A stretch of DNA of 64,000 bases from a virus. The stretch is taken from IMG/VR virus record IMGVR_UViG_3300044994_000386, positions 1 through 64,000 of that record; one strand, 5' to 3'. Under the pieces are notes generated by a model. It did not search any database, was not told the origin of the DNA, and was given only the letters and a program-made list of their open reading frames with translations. Position numbers and translations under genes: made by a program. Shown here piece by piece: positions 52,209-61,181 of this stretch (positions are counted from its first letter, which is position 1; the number at the start of each line of letters is the position of its first letter).

Positions 52209-53960
52209 ATGTTAATCATAAAATATAATGATTTCTTAGATATAAGATTAAATGAGAATGTTCAAGCAGCAAAGGCTTACTTGAGAGATTTAGCTTTGGC
52301 CAAAAAGAAAAATATAGATAAAAATGCAGAGCTAACTCCTGAAGAAGTACGTAGAGTAGAAAACAATCCAGATTTCTTAAAAATAAAAGAAATGCTGAAA
52401 GATAACCCAGGATACACCTATGCTTTCACAAGGTTTTTCTTTGATGAGGGAATTGATATTAATGAGTTGCAAAGAGTCTATAACAAGCTTAAAGAATTAA
52501 GACAATCTCTTAATTTATTATCAATGCCCATTGATAAGTTTGCTGATGTAAAACCATCGAATGAAGATCCACGTAAAGGTTTTGAAAGATTACTTGATGA
52601 TATTGCTAAAATTGAGATTTCTCGTACTGTTAAGAAATGGGTAAATCAATTACCAAGTGATTTAAAACGCGAATACCAAAATGCTTCAGTTGTTCAAAAA
52701 GAAAAAATTAAAGGTATTGCAATAGCATTTGATGAATTTGGTAAAGAACTAGACGGTACTAAAAATTGGGAAAAAAATAAAGAATTACAGGATTTATTTT
52801 TCTTAAAAGTTAAAAGATATAAAAATATATCCGACTTAATTATAGCTGCAAATAATTATATTAAGGCCGCAAATAATGCTCAAATTTCTAAATTCTTACA
52901 AGCTATTCAAAAAGTTAATGTTAAATATGGCCAGATGAATGGTGTTGAAATCATTTTTGATGAGAATAGAATTTTGATTATTGAGGTTAAATCTTTTTTT
53001 GCTAACAGAGAATTAAACTCTAATACAGCACATTGTATTGCTTCTTCTCATAGTCAGTGGGATAATTACGTCGGTGCTGATAATATATATAACAAGCAAT
53101 ATTATATTTACAATTTTAATTTACCACCATCTGATAACTATTCAGTTATTGGTATTACAATTGGACCTGGAAATAAAATCACTGCATGTCATGCTAAAGA
53201 TGATAGAAATATATCCGGTTCAATTAAAACTATCCTAAAACAATGGCAGAATAATTATAATATAAATGTTAATATATTAGAATTATTAGCTGCAATGACA
53301 CCAGACGAAATTGAAGCCAAAAAGAAAAGAATTGCTGCAAATAAAGAAATTGTTAAACCTGGTCTTTCTATTGATAAAATTAAACATTATCTTGAAGAAG
53401 GTGCTGATCCAAATGCTCAACAAGGTAAGCCTTTAAATAATGCGGTTAAAGAAGATGATTATGATAAGGCTAAACTTTTATTGGAAAAAGGTGCCTCACC
53501 AAATATTGGTAATTCAATTAAATATGCCAAAAACCTTGATATGATTAAGTTACTAGTTGACTATGGTTCTGAAATCAATAATGATGTTTTCCTCAATATT
53601 ATCAATGATTATGACGCAGTTGAGTATGTATTAAAAGCAGGAATTGATCCAAACTTTGAAAAAGGTCTTCCATTAAGAAATGCTGCTAAATTAGGTAGAA
53701 CTGATATTATGAAGCTTCTTATCAAATATGGTGCTAGAATTTCTGAAAGAAGATATATGGTTGTTAAATGGGCACTTGAATGGGCACAGATTGATGCGAT
53801 TAAACTATTATTTCAAGAACTTGAAAAATCAGGTAATAGTGTTGATAAAGAATTCTTAGAAAAATCACAATTCAAACATTGGGTACAAACTTCTGATAAA
53901 GTATCTGAAGATAAAATTAAAAAAGTTCTAGACTTCTTAGATCAATATGGAACTAATTAA
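52209..53960 (+). CDS. Ankyrin-repeat protein with unknown N-terminal domain
   Basis: Predicted 583 aa. The start MLIIKYNDFLDIRLNENVQA resembles the leader without the second-position Lys. Residues 90-370 form an unknown domain with NTAHCIASSHSQWDNYVG near 275 and VIGITIGPGNKITACHAKDD near 320. From about 390 on there are four to five ankyrin repeats (KHYLEEGADPNAQQGKPLNN, KLLLEKGASPN, KLLVDYGSEINN, EYVLKAGIDPNF, KLLIKYGARIS). Ankyrin repeats bind proteins. In this position the protein may be a packaged host-interaction factor. It is the last gene of its run, followed by a terminator. Confidence 0.7.
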   Translation: MLIIKYNDFLDIRLNENVQAAKAYLRDLALAKKKNIDKNAELTPEEVRRVENNPDFLKIKEMLKDNPGYTYAFTRFFFDEGIDINELQRVYNKLKELRQSLNLLSMPIDKFADVKPSNEDPRKGFERLLDDIAKIEISRTVKKWVNQLPSDLKREYQNASVVQKEKIKGIAIAFDEFGKELDGTKNWEKNKELQDLFFLKVKRYKNISDLIIAANNYIKAANNAQISKFLQAIQKVNVKYGQMNGVEIIFDENRILIIEVKSFFANRELNSNTAHCIASSHSQWDNYVGADNIYNKQYYIYNFNLPPSDNYSVIGITIGPGNKITACHAKDDRNISGSIKTILKQWQNNYNINVNILELLAAMTPDEIEAKKKRIAANKEIVKPGLSIDKIKHYLEEGADPNAQQGKPLNNAVKEDDYDKAKLLLEKGASPNIGNSIKYAKNLDMIKLLVDYGSEINNDVFLNIINDYDAVEYVLKAGIDPNFEKGLPLRNAAKLGRTDIMKLLIKYGARISERRYMVVKWALEWAQIDAIKLLFQELEKSGNSVDKEFLEKSQFKHWVQTSDKVSEDKIKKVLDFLDQYGTN

Positions 53961-53962
53961 AA

Positions 53963-53994
53963 TAAAAAACCCACTAAAATTAGTGGGTTTTTTT
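53963..53994. terminator. Bidirectional intrinsic terminator
   Basis: AAAACCCACTAA / TTAGTGGGTTTT with flanking A and T runs, between the convergent ankyrin and Ro60 genes. Confidence 0.8.
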
Positions 53995-55441
53995 ATAACT
54001 CAATTGAGTTGATTCGGTTGTATAAGGCTCGTTTGTCTTCCTCCATCATTTTCATGATGTCAAAGACTCTATCAGAGAAACCAGCTAAAGCAAATACTTT
54101 AGGCTCTGGGAATTGAAGAGTTCCATATCCTTGTAAGTCCCAAGAGTAAACATAAGGATTACAGTTGAACTTCTTCTTGTAGTCGGCAAACTGAGCAGTG
54201 GGTGTATTGTAGCCAATCCAGCCCTGCATATCTGATAAGATAATTACTCTATCATAAGATTTATTAGCCTTAATGAATATATCTTTGAAGTTAGTTCCAC
54301 CACCTGAAAAATTGAACTTACTACGGATAGTAAAAATAGAATCCATTGGATTATATTCAATGTAGCTAGCATAATTCGCAAAAGTCATAACATCACAGCT
54401 ATTAGCTTTAGCAATCATAGCACCAAATAGAGATGCAATTTCAGAAGGACGACCACTCATAGAACCAGATACGTCAATGACAACCAAAGTTTCGCCATTA
54501 AATCTTGGAACATTTACTACCGAAAAATCTAAAGCTTTATTGATGGCAACCAATACTTTACGAACTTCAGATGAAGAGCCAAGTTTTGAGACTTCTTCAT
54601 AAGCAGTCGAAAAACGGAAAGGTAGAACTTTAGATTTTCGAATCATTGATTCGTCAATTAAAAGAGTACAAGCTGCATCTACCACTGATGGTGCCTGAGA
54701 AATAATATTTCTCAAGTTTTTCAAAAGAGCAAAGTAACCAATCTTACGAGTTTGAATTAACTCAGACCATGCATCGGCTTTAAGTTGACTTAATTCTTCT
54801 TCGTTAGAAGCATTTTGACCAGCCTGAGAAAGCATAGCCTCCCAAGTATCAGTGTTTTTTAATTTACCGCTGATCAAGGCTTTCAAAGCTTCGGAATTTT
54901 TCTCGGTAGGAACCGGATGAACCAAGTTTACCACGTCAACTAATTTGAATTTTTTAGATTCACCTTTGTACTTAGCCAATTGATAAGTATCAAACTTATC
55001 GAAAGCTTTAGCAAATCCTTTTTTTAAAGAATTTGGAAATTTAGGTTTATTCTTATCGGTTTTGTAGTTAACATAGTAAGACATAATTTCAGTCATATCA
55101 TCAACACGACTAACAACCTTATTATAAAAATTTTTAGACCATTCTTGACCAGAGATATATAATGCTAATTCAGCGGCAAGTACATGAGTAATACTTCTCA
55201 TTCCGAATTCATCACGAGCAAAAATAGCAGCTTTAGCCGCAAATTTAGGATCAACTTTAGATAAGAGAGCCTTTAAATCGTCAATTGATTGGTCAGCCGA
55301 TCGGTAAAACTGGTTGTTAACAAATGATGTCAACAACAAAGAAACAAGAGACAGTTCATCAGTTTTGCGATAGGCTTCACCACCAGCAAGATTAATTGTT
55401 TTTGTTTTTGGTTTTGATTCTGTTTTGTTAAACTTTGACAT
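53993..55441 (-). CDS. rsr: Ro60-like TROVE + VWA RNA-binding protein
   Basis: Predicted 482 aa from ATG 55439-55441; a TTG-started extension to 55537 runs into an upstream terminator and is rejected. The N-terminal two-thirds is a TROVE domain (FVNNQFYRSADQSIDDLKAL, DPKFAAKAAIFARDEFGMRS, GYFALLKNLRNIISQAPSVV). The C-terminal third is a VWA domain with the MIDAS motif DVSGSMSGRP near residue 325 and FSGGGTNFKD. Ro60 proteins form a ring that binds non-coding Y RNAs and misfolded RNAs; in Deinococcus the complex with PNPase degrades structured RNA. The upstream non-coding region may hold its RNA partner. Confidence 0.87.
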   Translation of the reverse strand: MSKFNKTESKPKTKTINLAGGEAYRKTDELSLVSLLLTSFVNNQFYRSADQSIDDLKALLSKVDPKFAAKAAIFARDEFGMRSITHVLAAELALYISGQEWSKNFYNKVVSRVDDMTEIMSYYVNYKTDKNKPKFPNSLKKGFAKAFDKFDTYQLAKYKGESKKFKLVDVVNLVHPVPTEKNSEALKALISGKLKNTDTWEAMLSQAGQNASNEEELSQLKADAWSELIQTRKIGYFALLKNLRNIISQAPSVVDAACTLLIDESMIRKSKVLPFRFSTAYEEVSKLGSSSEVRKVLVAINKALDFSVVNVPRFNGETLVVIDVSGSMSGRPSEIASLFGAMIAKANSCDVMTFANYASYIEYNPMDSIFTIRSKFNFSGGGTNFKDIFIKANKSYDRVIILSDMQGWIGYNTPTAQFADYKKKFNCNPYVYSWDLQGYGTLQFPEPKVFALAGFSDRVFDIMKMMEEDKRALYNRINSIEL

Positions 55442-55534
55442 ACTATATAAATTTATTTTGTTTTCTATAGACAAGGACTCGTAGAAATCATTATTGGCTT
55501 TTGAATCATGCGAGTGTATAAAACTCAATCTATA

Positions 55535-55576
55535 CAAAAAAAAAATCAGAGTTACTTAAACTAAATAACTCTGATT
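55535..55576 (-). terminator. Intrinsic terminator upstream of the Ro60 gene
   Basis: An 11-bp perfect inverted repeat, AATCAGAGTTA / TAACTCTGATT (55544-55554 and 55566-55576), is followed on the minus strand by a run of about ten T. It lies about 95 bp before the Ro60 ATG, so it must end a separate transcript arriving from 55577-56111. This supports a short non-coding transcript there. Confidence 0.65.
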
Positions 55577-55975
55577 ACAAATATATATATAAAATTAGAC
55601 AAATAGGAAAAGCTAGTTGAGCTTTTTTTTATATTTAACTTTATCTAAATAAAAGTTAAAAAATAGTTGATTGATTTTTAGGTCTATCATCAAAACCCCA
55701 ATCTTTGGTTCATTTTGGTCAGAACTGCTATTCGTAGCAAACGTCTATTTTTTTTTAATCTTCCTCTCCAAAGTATTAAGTTTTTTTTTGGATATAGAAG
55801 CATCTAAAACCATAGATAGTTTTTAGAACTTTCATGATAGTTTTGAATTTTTCTTATCGAAGTAACTCATCCTATCACCATATTTGTCTAATAATTTTAA
55901 CATGTAATCAGAGTAAGTTTTAGAAAAGTATTTTTCTATGCACGCGAAGTAACTTTTCTAATCACTACTGATTTT
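55577..55975 (-). ncRNA. Candidate structured non-coding RNA(s), possibly a Y-RNA-like partner of Ro60
   Basis: The 570 bp between nrdA and the Ro60 gene has no plausible coding frame but several stems. One is a 10-bp stem (55920-55929 with 55952-55961) nested inside AATCAG / CTGATT (55906-55911 with 55968-55973). Another is TGCTA-TTCG-TAGCA at 55726-55739. A third is a TCTAAAA / TTTTAGA pair around 55811-55835. A minus-strand terminator closes the region. In Deinococcus the Y RNA gene lies upstream of rsr, the same arrangement. Boundaries and number of transcripts are guesses; stems could also form by chance in AT-rich DNA. Confidence 0.35.
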
Positions 55976-56111
55976 ATTGTTATACATAAGGTTTTTAAAA
56001 AGTTTACAAAAATAATAATTTTTTTTAATAATTTGTACATATATATATGAACATATAAAATTTAATTTTTTTTAAAGTGGATTTTTTATAGTCCATTTTC
56101 TATATACTTTA

Positions 56112-58670
56112 TTAAGATCCACATGCTAAACATTCTCCAGGTTCCGAATCTAAGCTACAAGCAATTTCCGACATTTGATCTTCTACTGACTTAGGCTTTT
56201 CTTCTTTTTGTACAGTAAACTTAACAGCATCAGCAGCACTCTTAGTTCTGAAATAATACATACCGGTTTTTAGATTGGTTCTTTTGTCGCGATAAAATTT
56301 TGGATTACCGGATTTATCATAAACTACTTCAATGGTCGGATCTTTAGGAATGACAACTTGGCCTTTTTCATCAGTGATTAGATTTCTACGTCCCCAACCA
56401 TAAAAATGCATTGATGTTAGCTTTCCGAAGTTAGCATTATCCATAAATATATTCATTGATTGTGTTTGGTCAATAAAAGCACCTCTATCAGCCGCCATAT
56501 CAATAACATCTTTTTGTTTAATTTCCCAAACTGTCTTGAATATTTCTTTAAGATTAACTGGAATTTCAGGTACATTTTGAACAGAACCGTTAGAAGCAAT
56601 GATTTTATTCCTAACCGAATCTGACCAGATTCCAAGTTTAACTAATTCTTTCACAAGATATTTGTTTACATTTATAAACTCACCTGAAAGTACACGTCTT
56701 ACATAAAGGTTTGAAGTTTGTGCTTCACAGGATGCTTCATTTCCTAAAATAGAAGCGGTTGATGCAGTTGGCATAATACATGTTGTTAAAGAGTTTCTAA
56801 CGCCAAATTTTTTAATATCTTCTCTTAATTTTTTCCAATCCCATCTATCTGTTGGTGTGACACCCCATAAATCAAATTGGAATTTACCTTTAGAAATAGG
56901 GGATCCCTCATATGAAGCATAAGGACCCTTTTCTTTAGCTAAGTCACAAGAAGCCCTCATCGCTGAATAATAGATAGTTTCAAATATCTCTTTATTCAAC
57001 TTTTTAGCTTCATCAGAATCATAAGGTAAATTTAATAAGAAGAAAACATCGGCTAATCCTTGAACACCTAAACCAATTGGTCTGTGTAAGAAGTTTGAGA
57101 ATTTAGCAGAAGGCGATGGATAATAATTAACATCGATTACATTATTCAAGTTAATTGTTGCCGAGTAAGCCACTTCATATAATTTCTTGAAGTTATAAGT
57201 TTTGTTTTTATTAACAAATTTAGACAAAGAAATTGATGCTAAGTTACATACAGCAGTTTCATTTACATATTCTTTACCATAAAATTCACCTAAGCCTAAA
57301 GATTCAAGTAAAGATTTATTCTGAAGAACTTTACTTTGAAATTTAGTAACACCAGTTGCTTCTACAATTTCAGCACAAAGATTTGAACTACGTATAATAC
57401 CAATATTTGATTGATTTGATTTTTCATTGATAGCATCTTTATATAAGATATATGGTGTACCGGTCTCAACTTGTGATTCAAGAATTTTGTTCCATAATTC
57501 ACGAGCTTTAATAGTCTTTTTGCCACGACCTTCAGACTCATATTTTAAGTAAAGTTTTCTAAACTCTTGACCATAAGTCTCGGTCAAACCTGTACATTCG
57601 TGTGGACACATCAAAGTCCAATCTTCGTCTAAGTCAACTCTTTCCATGAAAAGATCATTCATCCAAATAGCTAAGAAAAGGTCACGAGCACGTAATTCCT
57701 CTTTACCTTGATTTTTTCTTAAATCTAAAAATTCGAAGATGTCGGAGTGCCAAGGTTCAATATAAATAGCAATTGATCCTTTACGTTTTCCACCACCTTG
57801 GTCTACCGCACGAGCCGTCTCGTTGTAGATTTTCAAAAATGGAATAATACCATTGGAAGTCCCATTTGTACCAGCAATGTAAGATCCTTTGGCTCTAACT
57901 TTAGAGAATGAAATACCAATACCACCAGCATTTTTTGAAATCTGTGCTGACTCTTTTAAGGTGTTAAAGATTCCTTCAATTGAATCTTGTTCAACATCTA
58001 ATAAGAAACAAGATGATAATTGTGGCCTGATAGTGCCTGAGTTGAATAAAGTAGGTGTCGCGTGAGTATAATATCCTTCCGATAGTAAATTATAAGTTTC
58101 AATTACCTTAGGAATATTTTCGCCCCATATCTGAATTGCGGTTCTCATGTACATATATTGAGGTCTCTCTGCGACTTTACCATTGATTTTCAATAAGTAA
58201 GATTTTTCCAAAACTTTATATCCAAAATACTCAAAGTTATGATCTCTCGAGTGGACTATTGCTGAATCTAACTCATCAGCATGTTTTTGTACTATTTTGT
58301 AAAAACTTTCTGAAATTATGGGTGAGTGTTTACCAGTTTTCGGATTCACATAATTATATAAATCTCCCATTGTTTCGGAGAAACTTTTTTTAGTTTCTTT
58401 GTGTAGACTAGTTATTGCTAATCTAGATGCTAAAATTGCATAATCTGGATGTTTTGTTGTTAGTGATGCCGCAGTCTCCATTGCAAGTTTGTCTAGAACC
58501 CTTGTTTCAACATCAGGAGTAATTCCTTCGATTACTTTTTGTGCAACTTCAAAAGGAACGATCCATTTTGTGTCCAAACCATATGTCTGTTGATTAATGC
58601 GTTCTAAGATTTTATCTAACATCAAGGGTTCTTTTTTACCATTTCGTTTTGTTACTTTTATCATACTCAT
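56112..58670 (-). CDS. nrdA: Ribonucleoside-diphosphate reductase large subunit (class Ia)
   Basis: Predicted 852 aa; T4 NrdA is 754 aa and bacterial forms are 760-850 aa. It makes deoxynucleotides from ribonucleotides for phage DNA synthesis. The ATP-cone is at residues 3-95 (KVTKRNGKKEPLMLDKILER). Active-site cysteines lie in QLSSCFLLDVEQDSIEG, SSNLCAEIVE and ETAVCNLASISLSKF, and the tail ECLACGS has the C-x-x-C redox pair. About 25 residues (TKFQSKVLQNKSLLESLGLG) are inserted between the second and third cysteine regions, which is too short for an intein. nrdB is not in the window. No close late core precedes it. Confidence 0.95.
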   Translation of the reverse strand: MSMIKVTKRNGKKEPLMLDKILERINQQTYGLDTKWIVPFEVAQKVIEGITPDVETRVLDKLAMETAASLTTKHPDYAILASRLAITSLHKETKKSFSETMGDLYNYVNPKTGKHSPIISESFYKIVQKHADELDSAIVHSRDHNFEYFGYKVLEKSYLLKINGKVAERPQYMYMRTAIQIWGENIPKVIETYNLLSEGYYTHATPTLFNSGTIRPQLSSCFLLDVEQDSIEGIFNTLKESAQISKNAGGIGISFSKVRAKGSYIAGTNGTSNGIIPFLKIYNETARAVDQGGGKRKGSIAIYIEPWHSDIFEFLDLRKNQGKEELRARDLFLAIWMNDLFMERVDLDEDWTLMCPHECTGLTETYGQEFRKLYLKYESEGRGKKTIKARELWNKILESQVETGTPYILYKDAINEKSNQSNIGIIRSSNLCAEIVEATGVTKFQSKVLQNKSLLESLGLGEFYGKEYVNETAVCNLASISLSKFVNKNKTYNFKKLYEVAYSATINLNNVIDVNYYPSPSAKFSNFLHRPIGLGVQGLADVFFLLNLPYDSDEAKKLNKEIFETIYYSAMRASCDLAKEKGPYASYEGSPISKGKFQFDLWGVTPTDRWDWKKLREDIKKFGVRNSLTTCIMPTASTASILGNEASCEAQTSNLYVRRVLSGEFINVNKYLVKELVKLGIWSDSVRNKIIASNGSVQNVPEIPVNLKEIFKTVWEIKQKDVIDMAADRGAFIDQTQSMNIFMDNANFGKLTSMHFYGWGRRNLITDEKGQVVIPKDPTIEVVYDKSGNPKFYRDKRTNLKTGMYYFRTKSAADAVKFTVQKEEKPKSVEDQMSEIACSLDSEPGECLACGS

Positions 58671-58765
58671 AATTTTCTATTTTTGTGTTTTTATATATCG
58701 CCTATATTTGTTAATTTTTTACTCGATTTTGATTTTTTTTAAGATTTTTTATAGTGTCATTTTTT

Positions 58766-59695
58766 TTATAAAAAATCGATGTTATTTAGCTTATTTAAAT
58801 TATGTTTAAACTTAGTGTTATTAAGGATTTTAGTGATATCTGACAATTTTACATAATAAATATTTTCAAAAGAATCTACTTTATACATTGATTCTTCATA
58901 ATTAGTTTCTAACACAACGCCAGTAACATGAATAGGATTACCTTCAATATCTTTAGATAAGAACTCAATTTCAGTACCTTCAAAAATATTACGGTTCATA
59001 ACTTCTTTCGAATATGATTGTTTACCGATGTGATCTTGTAATTCTGCTATGATCATCATACGCCATTTATTATCTAAAAGTTTAAACATATTAAATAAAT
59101 TGTCAGAAAAATAAACCGCCAATTCATTAAATAATTCTACATTACTAAAATTTTCAGATTTTAGATGTGTCTTTAGAAGGTAGTAATAATTGTTAAAGTC
59201 TGTTTTAGAAGGCTTTCTCCTATTATTTGTAAAATTCAAATCAGTATGTGTAGATAAAACTTCATAGACTTTTTCTTTAACTCTTTTTTGTTTAATGTAG
59301 TTTTCGTTATCTACAGATTCAAACCAATAATTAGAAGATTTATCTACTTCAAATGTCTCATTGAAGTACATTGAGGATCCTTCACCCTCACCTTCTTGTA
59401 TTGGTTCTTCTTTTCTTCCTTTAAATATTGAATCATACTTTAACGAGTGTTTACCCTCAAGAGAGTGTTTTGATAAAATAATGTCATTACTTTCGGTTTC
59501 AAGTTCATCTTCTTTGCTCAGATCAAATTCTAAATCATCCTCATCAATTTCAATAACCAAATCACTTGATTCATCATCCGAATCTATAAAATCATGAATA
59601 ACATTATCAATTTGGTCTTCATATGATTCTTGATTATCATTTTCATCCGGAGTAAAGTCTAACTCCTTTTCAATGTTATTTTTCTTTTTAGTCAT
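58766..59695 (-). CDS. Acidic protein of unknown function next to the helicase
   Basis: Predicted 309 aa. Residues 1-110 are strongly acidic and disordered (VIHDFIDSDDESSDLVIEID, then EDDLEFDLSKEDE). The C-terminal 170 residues are ordered and contain an SH3-like or KOW-like beta segment near 240 (IEGNPIHVTGVVLETNYEES). It lies 23 bp downstream of the helicase gene on the same strand and may work in replication, for example as a helicase accessory factor, but no gp59 motif is recognisable. Confidence 0.6.
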   Translation of the reverse strand: MTKKKNNIEKELDFTPDENDNQESYEDQIDNVIHDFIDSDDESSDLVIEIDEDDLEFDLSKEDELETESNDIILSKHSLEGKHSLKYDSIFKGRKEEPIQEGEGEGSSMYFNETFEVDKSSNYWFESVDNENYIKQKRVKEKVYEVLSTHTDLNFTNNRRKPSKTDFNNYYYLLKTHLKSENFSNVELFNELAVYFSDNLFNMFKLLDNKWRMMIIAELQDHIGKQSYSKEVMNRNIFEGTEIEFLSKDIEGNPIHVTGVVLETNYEESMYKVDSFENIYYVKLSDITKILNNTKFKHNLNKLNNIDFL

Positions 59696-59718
59696 AAACG
59701 ATTTATTATTTTTTTTTA

Positions 59719-61059
59719 TTAAACGATATCTAAAAAGACATCGTTTTCAAGTGTGAGATAAGTAGGATTTAAATTCAATCTAACTTGTGATTTTAAAAAA
59801 TCACCATCTCTTTGTTTTAGTAATTTAAAACGATAGAGATTTTGTCTTTTCATCTCTTCAGTTCTTATTATAGCAAAAAATGTATCTGCTGTTTCGGCAA
59901 TCGCTTTAGATTCCGGTACTTGTTCAAGTGTGATATTATTAGAGTTCCAAGCATCTTTCGAAACTTGTACTCCAGTAATTACCGGACACTTATATTTAGC
60001 ACCAATTGCGCGAAGCCCTTCGGCTAATGATTTGCCTTTAGAATAAAGATTATCACTAGCAATACCCTTTGATGATGCGATTAATGTAATATAATCTACA
60101 ATAACCAAATCGATTTTAATTCCTTTTTTATCCTTTAGCTTTGTTAAGTAGTTATCAAAATCATTTATGGTTGCGGTACCAGCTGCCCAAAACTTAGTGA
60201 TAATTTTCCCAACTTTTTTCTCAAAAAGGTCACCACCAAAACCAGAAGATTGATTTTTGAGAGCTTCAATTTTCTTTTTAATAAGTTCTGTGTCTTTAGA
60301 AACCTTGTCATATTCATTAATTGGAATTTTAAGTCTCATGGAACCAATTCTTTTCATTACTTTACGCTCACTCATCTCAAGTGTTATGTAGAGAACATTA
60401 TAGCCTAAATCAGCAGATCTGGTGGCAAAGTTTTGCATCCAAAGTGATTTACCATTATTAGTTTCAGCCATGATTACATTTAGTGTCATTATATCCCAAC
60501 CCCCGCCTAATATATGGTCTAGAGTTTCGAAGCCAGACCTAACCTTATATTTAGCACTATCTTGAACATGTGATTCTGGATCATCAAAATCGGCTCCTAA
60601 GTCATCTTCTTTAATGAAGTTTATATTAGCCATATTATCAACAATTTCTTTAATTTTATTAGCTGATACAACAATTGATTCGAAGTCAGTGATTTGATCT
60701 AAATTTCTTATTTCATCAATGATATTAACTGTACCGCTTTTAAGTCTATTGGCTAAAATCCAAGCATTAAGTTTCGGAACAATAAAATTTTCTTCGTGGT
60801 ATTTGGATAAATTAACACTCAACATTGCTTTTAAAATACTTGGAGTGATGATTCCATCCTTATCTTCCAAAGAAACCATTTCTAAAATTTGTTTTGGCGA
60901 GGGTACATCCACATCTGAATTTTTTAACATATATTTGCGAATGATATTATAAACCAATTCGATTTCTTTATTTTTGAAAAAATAAGATTCTACGATTTCA
61001 AAATATCTTTTATTTTCAATGATGTAATTAAAAAAAATCTTTTCAAGTGAAACTGTCAT
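59719..61059 (-). CDS. 41: Replicative DNA helicase (DnaB family, T4 gp41-like)
   Basis: Predicted 446 aa; T4 gp41 is 475 aa. It is the hexameric helicase that unwinds DNA ahead of the replisome. An N-terminal helical domain (residues 1-150) is followed by the RecA core: GFETLDHILGGGWDIMTLNV near 180, Walker A MAETNNGKSLWMQN near 202, NVLYITLEMSERKVMKRIGS near 225, Walker B DLVIVDYITLIASSKG near 325 and the VQVSKDAWNSNNITLEQVPE motif 4 region near 368. The primase gp61 is not in the window. Confidence 0.92.
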   Translation of the reverse strand: MTVSLEKIFFNYIIENKRYFEIVESYFFKNKEIELVYNIIRKYMLKNSDVDVPSPKQILEMVSLEDKDGIITPSILKAMLSVNLSKYHEENFIVPKLNAWILANRLKSGTVNIIDEIRNLDQITDFESIVVSANKIKEIVDNMANINFIKEDDLGADFDDPESHVQDSAKYKVRSGFETLDHILGGGWDIMTLNVIMAETNNGKSLWMQNFATRSADLGYNVLYITLEMSERKVMKRIGSMRLKIPINEYDKVSKDTELIKKKIEALKNQSSGFGGDLFEKKVGKIITKFWAAGTATINDFDNYLTKLKDKKGIKIDLVIVDYITLIASSKGIASDNLYSKGKSLAEGLRAIGAKYKCPVITGVQVSKDAWNSNNITLEQVPESKAIAETADTFFAIIRTEEMKRQNLYRFKLLKQRDGDFLKSQVRLNLNPTYLTLENDVFLDIV

Positions 61060-61181
61060 GTGGTATGTTTATTTTTATACTTAATTATATTATTAAGTAA
61101 ATTTAAGTTTATTATATATACTTCACCAAAATCATGACTTCTTCTACATCTTATAAAATTTTAGAGAATTATTGAATCAAT

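Noticed and set aside
55442-55537. TTG-started N-terminal extension of the Ro60 gene (RLSFIHSHDSKANNDFYESL)
   Set aside because: The extension begins in the T-run of an intrinsic terminator and has no similarity to the Ro60 family; the ATG at 55441 is better placed.
57225-57420. Possible intein in NrdA between the cysteine motifs
   Set aside because: The extra stretch is only about 25 residues and has no intein splice or endonuclease motifs.
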